Counted from the stretch's first letter, positions 1-8,340 are shown. The stretch: DNA of 64,000 nucleotides from Microbacterium hydrocarbonoxydans (GCF_023715885.1 NZ_JAMBOY010000004.1:1-64000); one strand, 5' to 3'. Numbers and translations: made by a program. The notes: generated by a model not told the origin, from the sequence alone.

Positions 1-78
1 ATCAGCCTCGGCACCGGCGAGCTCCTCGCCGAATACACCCTCGACCCCACCAAGAACTACCAACGAAAAAACGGCTGA
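1..78 (+). CDS. Transposase C-terminus, integrase-core type (partial)
   Basis: Only the last 25 codons are inside the window, ending in TGA at 76-78. The readable tail contains TGELLAEYTLDPTKNYQ. Tails of the form TGELL...(I/L)DPT..YQ are familiar from the C-termini of IS481-type integrase-core transposases of actinobacteria, where they follow the DDE catalytic domain. The family call rests on this short tail and on the TGT-type element end at about 127, so other integrase-core families such as IS3 are possible. The stop codon lies inside the left arm of a strong hairpin. Confidence 0.55.
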   Translation: MSLGTGELLAEYTLDPTKNYQRKNG

Positions 79-105
79 ACCCCCGAAACCGGGGGTTCAG
101 CCGTT
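70..105 (+). terminator. Terminator hairpin over the transposase stop codon
   Basis: A perfect 16-bp stem (70-85 with 90-105) has a 4-base loop. The left arm begins in the last codons of the transposase and includes its TGA. There is no U-tract, as is common in actinobacteria. It would also stop transcription leaving the tRNA-Leu gene on the other strand. Confidence 0.7.
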
Positions 106-131
106 CACGATGTCCTGAGACATCACATCTG

Positions 132-214
132 TGCGCGGAGGGGGACTTGAACCCCCACGCCCTTACGGGCACTACGACCTCAACGTAGCGCGTCTACCAT
201 TCCGCCACCCGCGC
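132..214 (-). tRNA. tRNA-Leu (anticodon GAG)
   Basis: The minus strand folds as a class II tRNA. The acceptor arms are GCGCGGG and TCCGCGC, the anticodon stem CTACG/CGTAG carries the loop TTGAGGT (anticodon GAG), there is a long variable arm, and the T-arm loop reads TTCAAGT. The discriminator is A and CCA is not encoded. A TAATGT box at 248-253 (minus) could be the -10 of its promoter, giving a leader of about 27 bases. Confidence 0.95.
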
Positions 215-314
215 GGGTGTTGGATGTTCGTTGCCGAACGAAGATTTACATTAGCACGCACCTCGATGCACTCAGAAACCGGGGCCGTCGCCCGGGCGCG
301 CCTCGTCGCTTCGA

Positions 315-320
315 TAGCCT
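315..320 (+). promoter_or_regulatory. -10 box TAGCCT, leaderless promoter of the M20 peptidase
   Basis: TAGCCT ends 6 bases before the ATG at 327. Transcription would therefore begin at or next to the start codon. The same geometry recurs at many genes in this window. Confidence 0.6.
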
Positions 321-326
321 GGAGCG

Positions 327-1622
327 ATGACCGAGCAGTCCCTCCCCGAAGTCGTGCGCGTGGCCCGAGACCTGATCCGCTTCGACACGTCGAACTTCGG
401 AGGCGGAGACGCCAAGGGGGAGCGCGAGGCGGCGGAGTACGTCGGGAACTACCTGACGGAGCTCGGACTCGAGGTGGAGTACTACGAACCGATCCCGCGA
501 CGCACGAACGTGATGGCCAGGGTCCCGGGGCGCGACCGCAGCAAGGCCGCTCTCGTGGTGCACGGTCACCTCGACGTCGTGCCGGCGATGCCCGAGGACT
601 GGACCGTCGACCCGTTCGCGGGTGTCGTTCAGGACGGGATGCTCTGGGGACGAGGCGCCGTCGACATGAAGAACATGGATGCCATGATCCTCACCGCCGT
701 CGCCGACATCCTGCGCGCCGGCGAGCAGCCCGAGCGCGACCTCGTGCTGGCGTTCTTCGCCGACGAGGAGAACGGCGGTGTGGAGGGCTCCGCGCTCGTC
801 GTGCGCGACCGACCGGAGTGGTTCGAGGGCGCGACCGAGGCGATCAGCGAGGTCGGCGGCTACTCGATCTCCGTCGACGACCGTCGCGCGTACCTGCTTC
901 AGGTGGGCGAGAAGGCGCTGATCTGGATCCGACTCGTGGCCAAGGGTCGCGCGGGGCACGGGAGCCGCCTGCACGACGACAACGCGGTCACGAAGCTCGC
1001 CGAGGCGGTCGCGGCGATCGGTCGCACGCGGTGGCCCGTGCGTCTCACACCGACCACGGAGGCATTGCTGCAGGGGCTGAGCGACCTCACGGGGCGTCCG
1101 GTCGACGACCCAGACGCGCTGGCCGCTGCGGCGGGTCCCGCCGAGGCATTCCTGCGCTCGACCTTCCGCACGACGACGAACCCGACCGCGCTGAGCGCCG
1201 GATACAAGCACAACGTCATCCCGGAGCGTGCCGAGGCGCTGATCGACGTTCGCGTCATCCCCGGTACCGAAGACGACGTGCTCCGCGAGTTGCAGCAGAT
1301 CGTGGGCGACGAGATCGAGATCCAGACGGTCGTGCGCGACATCGGCATGGAGACCCCGTTCGAGGGCGACCTGGTCGATGCGATGGTGACCAGTCTGGGG
1401 CGACACGACCCCGGCGTCCCCGTCATCCCGTACCTCCTCGGCGCAGGGACCGACAACAAGGCGCTCGCGTACCTGGGTATCACCGGGTACGGCTTCGCTC
1501 CGCTGCGGCTGCCGGCCGACCTCGACTTCACGGGCATGTTCCACGGGGTCGACGAGCGTGTGCCCGTAGAATCGCTTGTCTTCGGTCAGCGGGTGCTGGC
1601 CGATCTGCTGCGCACGTACTGA
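327..1622 (+). CDS. M20 family metallopeptidase / deacylase
   Basis: A 431-residue cytosolic zinc-dependent hydrolase that cleaves amide bonds of dipeptides, N-acyl or N-succinyl amino acids. Metal-site motifs are in order: HGHLDVVP (H81, D83), GRGAVDMK (bridging D113) and DEENGG (general base E147 with E148). A dimerisation domain containing RAGHGSRLHDDNAV lies in the middle, as in ArgE/DapE-like enzymes. The length is typical. Substrate cannot be told from sequence and it is not in a biosynthetic cluster. The ATG at 327 is supported by the -10 box 6 bases upstream. uppP follows 51 bases downstream on the same strand. Confidence 0.88.
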   Translation: MTEQSLPEVVRVARDLIRFDTSNFGGGDAKGEREAAEYVGNYLTELGLEVEYYEPIPRRTNVMARVPGRDRSKAALVVHGHLDVVPAMPEDWTVDPFAGVVQDGMLWGRGAVDMKNMDAMILTAVADILRAGEQPERDLVLAFFADEENGGVEGSALVVRDRPEWFEGATEAISEVGGYSISVDDRRAYLLQVGEKALIWIRLVAKGRAGHGSRLHDDNAVTKLAEAVAAIGRTRWPVRLTPTTEALLQGLSDLTGRPVDDPDALAAAAGPAEAFLRSTFRTTTNPTALSAGYKHNVIPERAEALIDVRVIPGTEDDVLRELQQIVGDEIEIQTVVRDIGMETPFEGDLVDAMVTSLGRHDPGVPVIPYLLGAGTDNKALAYLGITGYGFAPLRLPADLDFTGMFHGVDERVPVESLVFGQRVLADLLRTY

Positions 1623-1673
1623 GCGCTCCCTCCGCGCGACCGCGCCGCTCCCGAACACCCCGAAGGCTCCTCC

Positions 1674-2498
1674 ATGCACCTGCTCGAAGCGCTCATCCTC
1701 GGCCTCGTGCAGGGACTCACCGAGTTCCTGCCCATCTCCTCGAGTGCGCACCTGCGCATCCTCGGCACGTTCCTGCCGTCCGGTGAGGACCCCGGCGCGG
1801 CGTTCACCGCCATCACGCAGATCGGCACCGAGGCCGCGGTGGTGGTGTTCTTCTGGCGCGACATCGTGCGCATCATCCGCCAGTGGTTCCGCTCGCTGAT
1901 CGGCAGGGCTCCGAAGAGCGACCCCGATGCGCGCATGGGCTGGATGATCATCATCGGCAGCATCCCCATCGTCGTGCTGGGTCTGCTGTTCCAGGATCAG
2001 ATCGAAACGGTGTTGCGGTCGATGTGGATCGTCGCGATCATGCTCATCGTGTTCGGCATCCTGCTCGGCGTGGCCGACTACGTCGGGTCCAAACGACGCA
2101 AGCTGGACGACCTCACATTCCCGCACGGCGTCGCCTACGGATTCGCTCAGGCGCTCGCGCTGATCCCGGGAGTCTCGCGCTCGGGCGGCACGATCACGAT
2201 GGGTCTCTTCCTCGGTTACGAGCGGGCGGCTGCCGCACGCTACGCATTCCTGCTCGCCATCCCGGCGGTCTTCGGAAGCGGCTTCTACCAGGTCTTCAAG
2301 AGCTGGGACCAGCCGTCGTTCTTCTCGTTCGGCGACACGCTCGCGGCGACCGGCGTCGCGTTCGTCGTAGCCCTCGCGGTGATCGCGTTCTTCATGAACT
2401 ACATCTCGAAGCGCAGCTTCCTGCCCTTCGTGATCTACCGCATCCTGCTCGGATCCGTGCTGCTGGTCCTCCTCGGCCTCGGCGTGATCCCCGCCTGA
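1674..2498 (+). CDS. uppP: Undecaprenyl-diphosphatase UppP (BacA)
   Basis: A membrane enzyme of 274 residues that removes a phosphate from undecaprenyl diphosphate, recycling the lipid carrier for peptidoglycan and other wall polymers; the family also gives bacitracin resistance. The N-terminus carries the family motif [15 protein letters not shown] (residues 14-28), and the second signature [10 protein letters not shown] lies near residue 165. Several hydrophobic segments follow. The start has GAAGGCTCC upstream as a weak ribosome-binding site. It ends 10 bases before the convergent PAC2 gene, with no visible hairpin between. Confidence 0.95.
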   Translation: MHLLEALILGLVQGLTEFLPISSSAHLRILGTFLPSGEDPGAAFTAITQIGTEAAVVVFFWRDIVRIIRQWFRSLIGRAPKSDPDARMGWMIIIGSIPIVVLGLLFQDQIETVLRSMWIVAIMLIVFGILLGVADYVGSKRRKLDDLTFPHGVAYGFAQALALIPGVSRSGGTITMGLFLGYERAAAARYAFLLAIPAVFGSGFYQVFKSWDQPSFFSFGDTLAATGVAFVVALAVIAFFMNYISKRSFLPFVIYRILLGSVLLVLLGLGVIPA

Positions 2499-2508
2499 TC
2501 CGAGGCGC

Positions 2509-3357
2509 TCAGCCCTTGCGGTCCGCGGGTCCGTCGCCCCGGCGCTTCAGGTAGCGCTCGAAGGCCTGAGCGATCGCATCGCCGGAGGCGTCAGGCGAGT
2601 CCCATGTGTCGCGGGTGCGCTCGAGCTGCCTGATGTACTCCGTCATGTCCTCATCGTCCGCCGCGGCCGCGTCGATCGACGCCTCCCACGCGGCGGCCTC
2701 GGTGCGCAGGTGGTCGCGGGGGACGTCCACGCCGGTGAGCTCCTCGAGGCGGTCGAGCAGCGCGAGGGTGACCTTCGGCGACGGGGTCGCCGACGCGACG
2801 TAGTGCGGCACGCTCGCCCACAGGCTCGCGGTCGGGATGCCGGAGGTCTCGGCGAAGTGCTCGAAGACGCTGAGGATGCCGACGGGCCCCTCGTACTGCG
2901 ACCGCTCGAGGCCGTGCGCCTCGCGCACCTGCTCGTTCTGGCTGGAGGCGAAGATCGAGATCGGACGGGTGTGCGGCACGTCGGAGAGCATCGCCCCGAG
3001 GGTGACGAGTCCGGTGATGTCGTCTCGGAGCGCGACGTCCATGAACTCGGAGGCGAACGCCTGCCAGGTGCGAGCGGGCTCGACCCCGGTGAGGATCCAC
3101 AGCTCGGGGCCGGGACCCGGATCGCGCGGACGCCACAGCCCGGCCTCGGGCCAGGTCAGCTGACGGCGTCCCTCGGCGTCGATCTTCGTGGCCGGCCGCG
3201 TGTACTGGTAGTCGAAGTACAGCTCGGGGTCGATCGAGTGCACGAGGTCGTATTCGTTCTCGGCGCGCAGAGCGGCGATGGCGCCGCTCGCGGCTTCGCC
3301 CGCGTCGTTCCAGCCATCGAAGGCGGCGATGATGATGCGAGAACCCAGAACATCCAT
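2509..3357 (-). CDS. PAC2 family protein
   Basis: A 282-residue member of the PAC2 family, named for a eukaryotic proteasome assembly chaperone. The N-terminus (MDVLGSRIIIAAFDGWNDAG) and the segments LVTLGAMLSDVPHTRP and YEGPVGILSVF match the actinobacterial branch. The C-terminal third is helical and charged. The function in bacteria is not established. The start at 3357 is fixed by a strong site, GAGGGGAG, 5 bases upstream; a longer reading into the HAD gene has no support. A TAGCCT box in the 90-base divergent gap may be its -10. It usually lies near the proteasome locus, which is missing here. Confidence 0.8.
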   Translation of the reverse strand: MDVLGSRIIIAAFDGWNDAGEAASGAIAALRAENEYDLVHSIDPELYFDYQYTRPATKIDAEGRRQLTWPEAGLWRPRDPGPGPELWILTGVEPARTWQAFASEFMDVALRDDITGLVTLGAMLSDVPHTRPISIFASSQNEQVREAHGLERSQYEGPVGILSVFEHFAETSGIPTASLWASVPHYVASATPSPKVTLALLDRLEELTGVDVPRDHLRTEAAAWEASIDAAAADDEDMTEYIRQLERTRDTWDSPDASGDAIAQAFERYLKRRGDGPADRKG

Positions 3358-3435
3358 CGTGGTCTCCCCTCGTGGTTCCGGATCGATGTCTACCCAGGCT
3401 AGTCCGACCGGACAGGGGGAGGGCGGCGCCACGGC

Positions 3436-3441
3436 TAACAT
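3436..3441 (+). promoter_or_regulatory. -10 box TAACAT, leaderless promoter of the HAD gene
   Basis: TAACAT sits 6 bases before the GTG at 3448, in the divergent gap shared with the PAC2 gene. No ribosome-binding site lies between the box and the start. Confidence 0.6.
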
Positions 3442-3447
3442 GGACCG

Positions 3448-4128
3448 GTGAGCAGACAGCCCCGCGCGATCCTCTGGGACATGGACGGAACCCTCGTCGA
3501 CACCGAGCCGTACTGGATGGCAGCGGAGACGGCGCTCGTCGAATCCTTCGGCGGAAGCTGGAGCCACGAGCAGGCACTGCAGCTCGTCGGCAACGGTCTG
3601 ATCGACAGCGCGGTGATCCTGCAGAACGCCGGGGTCGACATGGAGGCCGACGCGATCATCTCGCTCCTCACGGACGGGGTGCAGGAGGCGCTGCGCGTGC
3701 AGGGGGTGCCGTTCCGTCCGGGTGCCCGCGAGCTGCTCCTCGACCTGAAGTCCGCCGGCATCATGACCGGCCTCGTGACCATGTCTCTGCGCCGCATGGC
3801 CCTCAGCGTGGTCGAGCTCATCGAGTTCGACGCGTTCGACATCGTGGTCGCGGGCGACGACGTGTCGAACCCGAAGCCCCATCCCGAGCCCTACCTGCAC
3901 GCCGCCTCGCTGCTCGAGGTCGACATCGTCGACACCCTCGTGATCGAGGACTCGCCGACGGGTCTCCGCGCAGGTCTCGCCTCCGGCGCCGTCACCCTGG
4001 GCGTCCCGCACATCGTCTCGCTCGACCATGTGGGCGCTCACGAACTGTGGCCGACCCTCCAGGACCGCACCGCCGCCGACCTCGTCGAGCTCTTCGACCG
4101 CAAGGCGATGACAGGAGCCACCCGATGA
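3448..4128 (+). CDS. HAD family phosphatase (phosphoglycolate/sugar-phosphate type)
   Basis: A 226-residue haloacid dehalogenase-superfamily hydrolase. Motif I is DMDGTLVDTEP (residues 11-21, nucleophile Asp), motif II is the Thr of GLVTMSLRR, the conserved Lys is in NPKPHPEPY, and motif IV is VIEDSPTGLRAG. The all-helical cap between motifs I and II places it in subfamily IA with beta-phosphoglucomutase-like enzymes. The substrate is not predictable. It starts with GTG, has a leaderless promoter, and its stop overlaps the trmI start (ATGA), so the two are probably cotranscribed. Confidence 0.85.
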   Translation: MSRQPRAILWDMDGTLVDTEPYWMAAETALVESFGGSWSHEQALQLVGNGLIDSAVILQNAGVDMEADAIISLLTDGVQEALRVQGVPFRPGARELLLDLKSAGIMTGLVTMSLRRMALSVVELIEFDAFDIVVAGDDVSNPKPHPEPYLHAASLLEVDIVDTLVIEDSPTGLRAGLASGAVTLGVPHIVSLDHVGAHELWPTLQDRTAADLVELFDRKAMTGATR

Positions 4129-5144
4129 GCCAGGCCTCCGCACACCGGCCGAGCGGACCGTTCCGCGAGGGGGACCGGGTTCAGCTGACCGGCCCGAAGG
4201 GCCGCCTGCACACCGTCACGCTCCGTGAGGACGGCGAGCTGCACACGCACCACGGCGTGCTGCGTCACCGCGATCTTATCGGCCTGCCGGACGGCTCGGT
4301 CGTCGCGAACAGCTCCGGTCACGAGTACCTCGCCCTGCGCCCGCTGCTCCGCGACTTCGCGATGTCGATGCCCCGCGGCGCGGCGATCGTGTACCCGAAG
4401 GATGCCGCGCAGATCGTCATGCAGGCCGATGTGTTCCCCGGAGCCGTGGTCGTCGAGGCCGGTGTGGGCTCGGGCGCTCTGTCGCTCTCGCTGCTGCGGG
4501 CGATCGGCCCGGCGGGACGCCTCGTGTCGTTCGAGCGCCGCGACGACTTCGCCGAGGTCGCGCGGGGCAATGTGGAGACCTTCTTCGGCGAGACCCCGTC
4601 GACGTGGAGCGTGGTCGTCGGCGACCTCGCCGAGGCGCTGCCCGCCGAGTTCGAGCCGGGAACCGTCGACCGCGTGGTTCTCGACATGCTCGCCCCGTGG
4701 GAGTGCATGGACGTCGTCGCGGATGCGCTGACCCCGGGTGGCGTCGTGCTCTGCTACGTCGCCACCGCGACACAGCTCTCGCGCGTCGCCGAGTACATCC
4801 GTGGCACGGGTCTGTTCACCGATCCCGACGCCTCCGAGACGATGGTGCGCGGCTGGCACGTCGAAGGGCTCGCCGTGCGTCCGGATCACCGCATGGTCGC
4901 GCACACCGGATTCCTCCTCACCGCCCGGCGTCTCGCTCCCGGAGCGGTCGCGCCGTCGGTCAAGCGCCGCGCATCGAAGAGCAGCTACGGCGACGAGGAC
5001 GTCGAGCTCTGGACGCCCGGGGCGGTGGGCGATCGTGAGATCACCGACAAGAACCTCCGCAAGCGCGCGAGGGAAGCGGCCAGGGCCGCGGAGGGCGCGC
5101 GTCTCGCCGCCGCATCGCGCGAATCGGAGCCCCCGACGGAATAG
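4125..5144 (+). CDS. trmI: tRNA (adenine58-N1)-methyltransferase TrmI
   Basis: A 339-residue SAM-dependent enzyme that makes m1A58 in the T-loop of tRNAs, normally as a tetramer. The N-terminal small domain (residues 10-75, FREGDRVQLTGPKGR) is followed by a Rossmann domain with the SAM motif VVEAGVGSGALSLSLL near residue 110 and the acidic residues of LVSFERR. DMLAPWECMDV is typical of TrmI. The charged C-terminal tail is longer than in the core family. The ATG overlaps the HAD stop (ATGA). In mycobacteria this gene sits just ahead of the proteasome ATPase; here an FKBP gene follows after 10 bases. Confidence 0.92.
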   Translation: MSQASAHRPSGPFREGDRVQLTGPKGRLHTVTLREDGELHTHHGVLRHRDLIGLPDGSVVANSSGHEYLALRPLLRDFAMSMPRGAAIVYPKDAAQIVMQADVFPGAVVVEAGVGSGALSLSLLRAIGPAGRLVSFERRDDFAEVARGNVETFFGETPSTWSVVVGDLAEALPAEFEPGTVDRVVLDMLAPWECMDVVADALTPGGVVLCYVATATQLSRVAEYIRGTGLFTDPDASETMVRGWHVEGLAVRPDHRMVAHTGFLLTARRLAPGAVAPSVKRRASKSSYGDEDVELWTPGAVGDREITDKNLRKRAREAARAAEGARLAAASRESEPPTE

Positions 5145-5147
5145 ACT
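5142..5147 (+). promoter_or_regulatory. -10 box TAGACT, leaderless promoter of the FKBP gene
   Basis: TAGACT overlaps the trmI stop TAG (5142-5144) and lies 7 bases before the GTG at 5155. The downstream genes therefore probably have their own promoter in addition to read-through. Confidence 0.6.
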
Positions 5148-5154
5148 GGAGCGC

Positions 5155-6069
5155 GTGCGTAAAACGTCCGCCGTTCTGGCCACCCTCAGCCTCGCCGCGC
5201 TCGCTCTGACCGGGTGCGCGTCCGCCCCGTCGTTCGCGGGGGAGACCTGCGACCGTGCCGCGGACTCGAGCGCGATCCTCGATTCCGTGAACGTCGACGG
5301 AGAGCTGGGCGCGAAGCCCGATGTCGAGGTGTTCGGCCCGGTGAAGGCGTCGAACACGTCGTTCGCCGACGCGGTCGTCGGCGACGGCCGCACTCTCGAG
5401 TCGACGTCTCAGCCGTTCGTCCTCGACCTGACGTTCTTCGCGGGCGACAGCGGCAAGCCCCTCTACGAGACCGAGTACAACGACGACCTGAGCCGCGTCC
5501 ACAGCATCTCGTACTGGTCGCAGAGGTCGGCGGGGCTCGAGAAGGTCCTGGAGTGCGCGACGGGCGGCAGCCGCGTCGTGGCTGTCCTGACGCCGGAGGA
5601 CTTCGGTCAGGCGAACGTCGAGGCGTTCGGTCTCGACGACGACGAGAACGTGGTCGCCGTCATCGACGTGCTCGACGTGTCGCTCGCCCGCGCCGAGGGT
5701 GCGCCCCAGTTCAACGACGCTCAGGGCATGCCCACCGTCGTGCGCGCCCCGGACGGCACGCCGGGAGTGATCGTCCCCGACAGCCCTGCGCCGAAGAAGT
5801 CGGTCACCCAGACCCTCATCAAGGGAGACGGCGCTGTCGTCGAGAAGGGTCAGACGATCATCACGAACCTCACGGCGGTCGGTTGGGACGACAAGAAGGT
5901 CGCGACGAGCACCTGGGGCTCCGAGCCGAACATCGGCCCGGCGGCCAACGAGCTCGTCGGCGCCACGGTCGGCTCCCAGCTGCTGGTCGTCGTACCAGAG
6001 GCCGACGGCAACAAGGCGACGGCGATCGTCGTCGACATCCTGGGGATCGTCCCAACCCCGGAGCAGTGA
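5155..6069 (+). CDS. FKBP-type peptidyl-prolyl isomerase lipoprotein
   Basis: A 304-residue secreted lipoprotein. The signal sequence has basic residues R2-K3, a hydrophobic core and the lipobox LTGC (Cys21), so it would be anchored to the outer face of the membrane after Lgt/Lsp/Lnt processing. The last 85 residues form an FKBP-like domain starting at VTQTLIKGDGAVVEKGQ, with TSTWG and LVGATVGSQ matching family elements. The middle (30-215) looks like a second degenerate isomerase domain. It probably helps fold exported proteins. It starts with GTG and overlaps pafB by one base. Confidence 0.82.
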   Translation: MRKTSAVLATLSLAALALTGCASAPSFAGETCDRAADSSAILDSVNVDGELGAKPDVEVFGPVKASNTSFADAVVGDGRTLESTSQPFVLDLTFFAGDSGKPLYETEYNDDLSRVHSISYWSQRSAGLEKVLECATGGSRVVAVLTPEDFGQANVEAFGLDDDENVVAVIDVLDVSLARAEGAPQFNDAQGMPTVVRAPDGTPGVIVPDSPAPKKSVTQTLIKGDGAVVEKGQTIITNLTAVGWDDKKVATSTWGSEPNIGPAANELVGATVGSQLLVVVPEADGNKATAIVVDILGIVPTPEQ

Positions 6070-7061
6070 TGGCGGCCCGTATTCCCGCGGAGGAGCGCCT
6101 GACGAACCTCGTCGTGGCGCTCATGGCCACGGAGATCGGGCTCACGAAGCAGCAGATCCTCGACAACGTCTCGGGCTACCGCCAGCGCGCTGATGCCGGC
6201 GCGCGCTCGGACGCGCTCGAGAAGATGTTCGAACGCGATAAGGACGAACTCCGCTCGCTCGGCGTGCCCGTGGAGACGCTGGGAGACCAGTCCGACCCGA
6301 ACGACCTCCGCGAGGCTCGCTACCGCATCCCTCAGGCGGAATACGACCTGCCGGGCGACATCGAGTTCACCCCGGCCGAGCTCGCCGTGCTGCGGCTCGC
6401 GGGCAGCGTCTGGAGCGCGGAGTCGGCGTCCGGCGACGCCCAGGCCGGCGTGCGCAAGATCCGAGCACTGGGGATCGATGGCGACGAGCCGATCATCGGC
6501 TTCGCACCGCGGATCACGGCCCGCGACGTGGCGTTCCCGGTCCTTCAAGAGGCGATCGAGAAGAGCCGCGTCGTCGTGTTCGATTATCTGAAGCCGGGGG
6601 AGGACGCGCCGCGGCGACGCAGCATCCGTCCCCTCGCCCTGGTCGATTACGAGGCGCGCTGGCACGTCTTCGGGATCGACGTCGCGATCGAGGAGGACCG
6701 CATGTTCCTGCTCAGCCGCATCGTCGGCAAGGTGAAGATTACGACGACCTCGTTCGACCCGTCTCTTCGGGATGGGGCGGGGGAGCGGGCCCTGTCGGGA
6801 CTCGAGGCTGTCGCCGCCGAAAATTCCGCGCTGCTCGAGGTGACGCCGGGTACCGAGGCCTCCCTGCGGCTCGGCCGTCGGGCCACGCCGGCCACCCAGG
6901 GGATCCGGGTCCCGTTCGTTGATCTGCACATCCTCGCCGACGAGCTCGCCTCATACGGGCCCGAGGTCCGCGTCGTCGAGCCCGCGCCGCTGCGCGAAGC
7001 TGTCATCGCCCGGCTCACCGCCGTGGTCGAGGCCAACACGGACGCGGAGGGCGGCCGATGA
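6069..7061 (+). CDS. pafB: PafB, WYL-domain transcriptional activator subunit
   Basis: A 330-residue protein with an N-terminal winged helix (residues 4-75, RLTNLVVALMATEIGLTKQQI), a middle WYL domain with FDYLKPG...RRSIRPLALVDYEARWHVFG near residues 175-210, and a C-terminal extension. With PafC it forms the activator of the RecA/LexA-independent DNA-damage regulon described in mycobacteria, with the WYL domain thought to sense a nucleic-acid ligand. Its ATG shares one base with the FKBP stop, and it overlaps pafC by 4 bases. The ligase gene pafA, normally upstream, is absent here. Confidence 0.9.
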   Translation: MAARIPAEERLTNLVVALMATEIGLTKQQILDNVSGYRQRADAGARSDALEKMFERDKDELRSLGVPVETLGDQSDPNDLREARYRIPQAEYDLPGDIEFTPAELAVLRLAGSVWSAESASGDAQAGVRKIRALGIDGDEPIIGFAPRITARDVAFPVLQEAIEKSRVVVFDYLKPGEDAPRRRSIRPLALVDYEARWHVFGIDVAIEEDRMFLLSRIVGKVKITTTSFDPSLRDGAGERALSGLEAVAAENSALLEVTPGTEASLRLGRRATPATQGIRVPFVDLHILADELASYGPEVRVVEPAPLREAVIARLTAVVEANTDAEGGR

Positions 7062-8047
7062 GCGCACAGGCGAAGCCGCTGCTCGCTGCGGATCGCGTGC
7101 GGGTGTACCTGACGCTCGTCCCGTACCTGCTCGAGCACGGTCAGGTCTCGCTGCAGGAAGCGGCGACGGAGTTCGGGGTGACTCCGAACGAGATGCGCCA
7201 GATGGTCGAGAAGCTCACCGTGATCGGCCTTCCGGGCGACTCGGGCTACTGGCAGCAGCCGCAGGAGATGTTCGACATCAACTGGGACCTCCTCGACGAG
7301 GAGGACGTCATCGAGATCACGAACGACGTCGCGCTGCGTCGGGTGCCGAGGTTCACGGCTCGCGAGGCGGCGGCCCTGCTCGCCGGTCTGCAGATGGTCG
7401 CAGCCGTTCCCGCGGTGTCGGACTCCGGCCTCGTGACCGGTCTGATCTCCAAGCTGTCCCGCGGTGCCGCCGATGCGCCGGCCGAGGTCGTCGTCGCACC
7501 CAGCGCCGTCGACGAGGTGCGACGGGTCGTCTCCCAGGGGGTCCGCGACGGCGTCGCCGTCTCGTTCACTTATCAGGCGCCCGATGCCGCCCCGACCACC
7601 CGCACCGTGGATCCCGTGCAGGTGCTGATCACCAACGCCCAGTGGTACCTGCAGGGCTGGTGCCACATGCGCAAGGCGATGCGGACGTTCCACCTCGACC
7701 GCGTCAGTGATGCACGCCTCACCGACATCCCGATCACACATGCCGGCGATCACGTCCCCGAGGCGTTCGCCGCGGCCGCGGACGAGGGTGAGGTGCGGGT
7801 GCGCATCCCCGAGCGCATCGCCCCACTGCTGCGTGGATTCCTCACCGGCGACGAGGTCGAAGCGAAGGACGGTGTGGTCACGGCCCGGTTGCATCTCGCC
7901 GACCCGCGCGGCATCAAACGCCTCGCCGCCCGGTTCGGCGGCGTCATGGAGGTCATCGAGCCGGGCGTAGCCCGCACGGCCGCGCGCGAGTGGGCCGCGG
8001 CCGGACTCGCGCTGTATGGCCACCCGGATGACGCTGACGCCGGTTAG
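7058..8047 (+). CDS. pafC: PafC, WYL-domain transcriptional activator subunit
   Basis: A 329-residue partner of PafB with the same layout: an N-terminal helix-turn-helix (residues 9-60, LVPYLLEHGQVSLQEAATEFGV), a WYL domain with VSFTYQAPDA and WYLQGWCHMRKAMRTFHLDRV around residues 168-215, and a C-terminal domain. The pair acts as a heterodimer binding promoters of DNA-repair genes. Translation is coupled to pafB through ATGA at 7058-7061. The stop codon TAG doubles as the first half of the tatA -10 box. Confidence 0.9.
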   Translation: MSAQAKPLLAADRVRVYLTLVPYLLEHGQVSLQEAATEFGVTPNEMRQMVEKLTVIGLPGDSGYWQQPQEMFDINWDLLDEEDVIEITNDVALRRVPRFTAREAAALLAGLQMVAAVPAVSDSGLVTGLISKLSRGAADAPAEVVVAPSAVDEVRRVVSQGVRDGVAVSFTYQAPDAAPTTRTVDPVQVLITNAQWYLQGWCHMRKAMRTFHLDRVSDARLTDIPITHAGDHVPEAFAAAADEGEVRVRIPERIAPLLRGFLTGDEVEAKDGVVTARLHLADPRGIKRLAARFGGVMEVIEPGVARTAAREWAAAGLALYGHPDDADAG

Positions 8048-8050
8048 ACT
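8045..8050 (+). promoter_or_regulatory. -10 box TAGACT of the tatA-tatC promoter
   Basis: TAGACT begins in the pafC stop codon. The start codon at 8074 is 23 bases away and is preceded by AAGGAG at 8064-8069, so this promoter would give a short leader with a normal ribosome-binding site. Confidence 0.55.
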
Positions 8051-8073
8051 GGGGAAAACGACGAAGGAGAATC

Positions 8074-8337
8074 ATGGGCGCTTTCGGTTGGCCACATCTG
8101 CTGATCATCCTCGCCGTCATCCTGCTGCTTTTCGGCGCTGCGAAGCTGCCGGCGCTCGCCAAGAGCCTCGGGCAGTCGGCCCGCGTGTTCAAGGGCGAGA
8201 TGAAGGCGATGAAGAGCGACGACGCCGGTGACGCGACGGAGCCCGCGGCGACCGCCGCTCCTGCTCCGAAGGCATCGGTGACGGAGAACACGGTGATCCG
8301 CGACGCGGACCCGGGTCAGCCGCCTCGATCCGCATAG
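8074..8337 (+). CDS. tatA: Twin-arginine translocase subunit TatA
   Basis: An 87-residue pore-forming subunit of the twin-arginine pathway, which exports folded proteins. One membrane helix (residues 7-22) is followed by the hinge FGAAKLP (20-26), then an amphipathic helix (27-45) and a disordered acidic, Ala/Pro-rich tail. The hinge has Lys where many TatA proteins have Arg. AAGGAG sits 4 bases before the ATG. It is followed by tatC after 3 bases. A separate tatB is not in the window. Confidence 0.93.
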   Translation: MGAFGWPHLLIILAVILLLFGAAKLPALAKSLGQSARVFKGEMKAMKSDDAGDATEPAATAAPAPKASVTENTVIRDADPGQPPRSA

Positions 8338-8340
8338 GTC

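Larger units (their letters stand above)
1..127 (+). mobile_element. 3' end of an IS481-like insertion sequence (partial, runs off the window)
   Basis: Positions 1-78 encode the C-terminal tail of an integrase-type transposase, followed by a stem-loop and then a short palindrome, GATGTC-CTGA-GACATC, at 109-124. Read inward on the minus strand, the probable element end starts TGTGATGTCTCAGGACATCG from 127 downward. This begins with TGT, as IS481-family ends do. The boundary at 127 is inferred because the other end lies outside the window. It leaves only 4 bases between the element and the tRNA-Leu discriminator base at 132. Confidence 0.5.

Noticed and set aside
246..2126. A 626-codon minus-strand frame opposite the M20 and uppP genes
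   Set aside because: It has no motif and spans two real genes and the gap between them.
3358..4143. An N-terminal extension of the PAC2 frame across the HAD gene
   Set aside because: The PAC2 family starts at MDVLG, where a strong ribosome-binding site lies. The extension is antisense to HAD.
5145..5154. A possible remnant of proteasome genes between trmI and the FKBP gene
   Set aside because: Only 10 bases are present and they hold a -10 box. No remnant remains.
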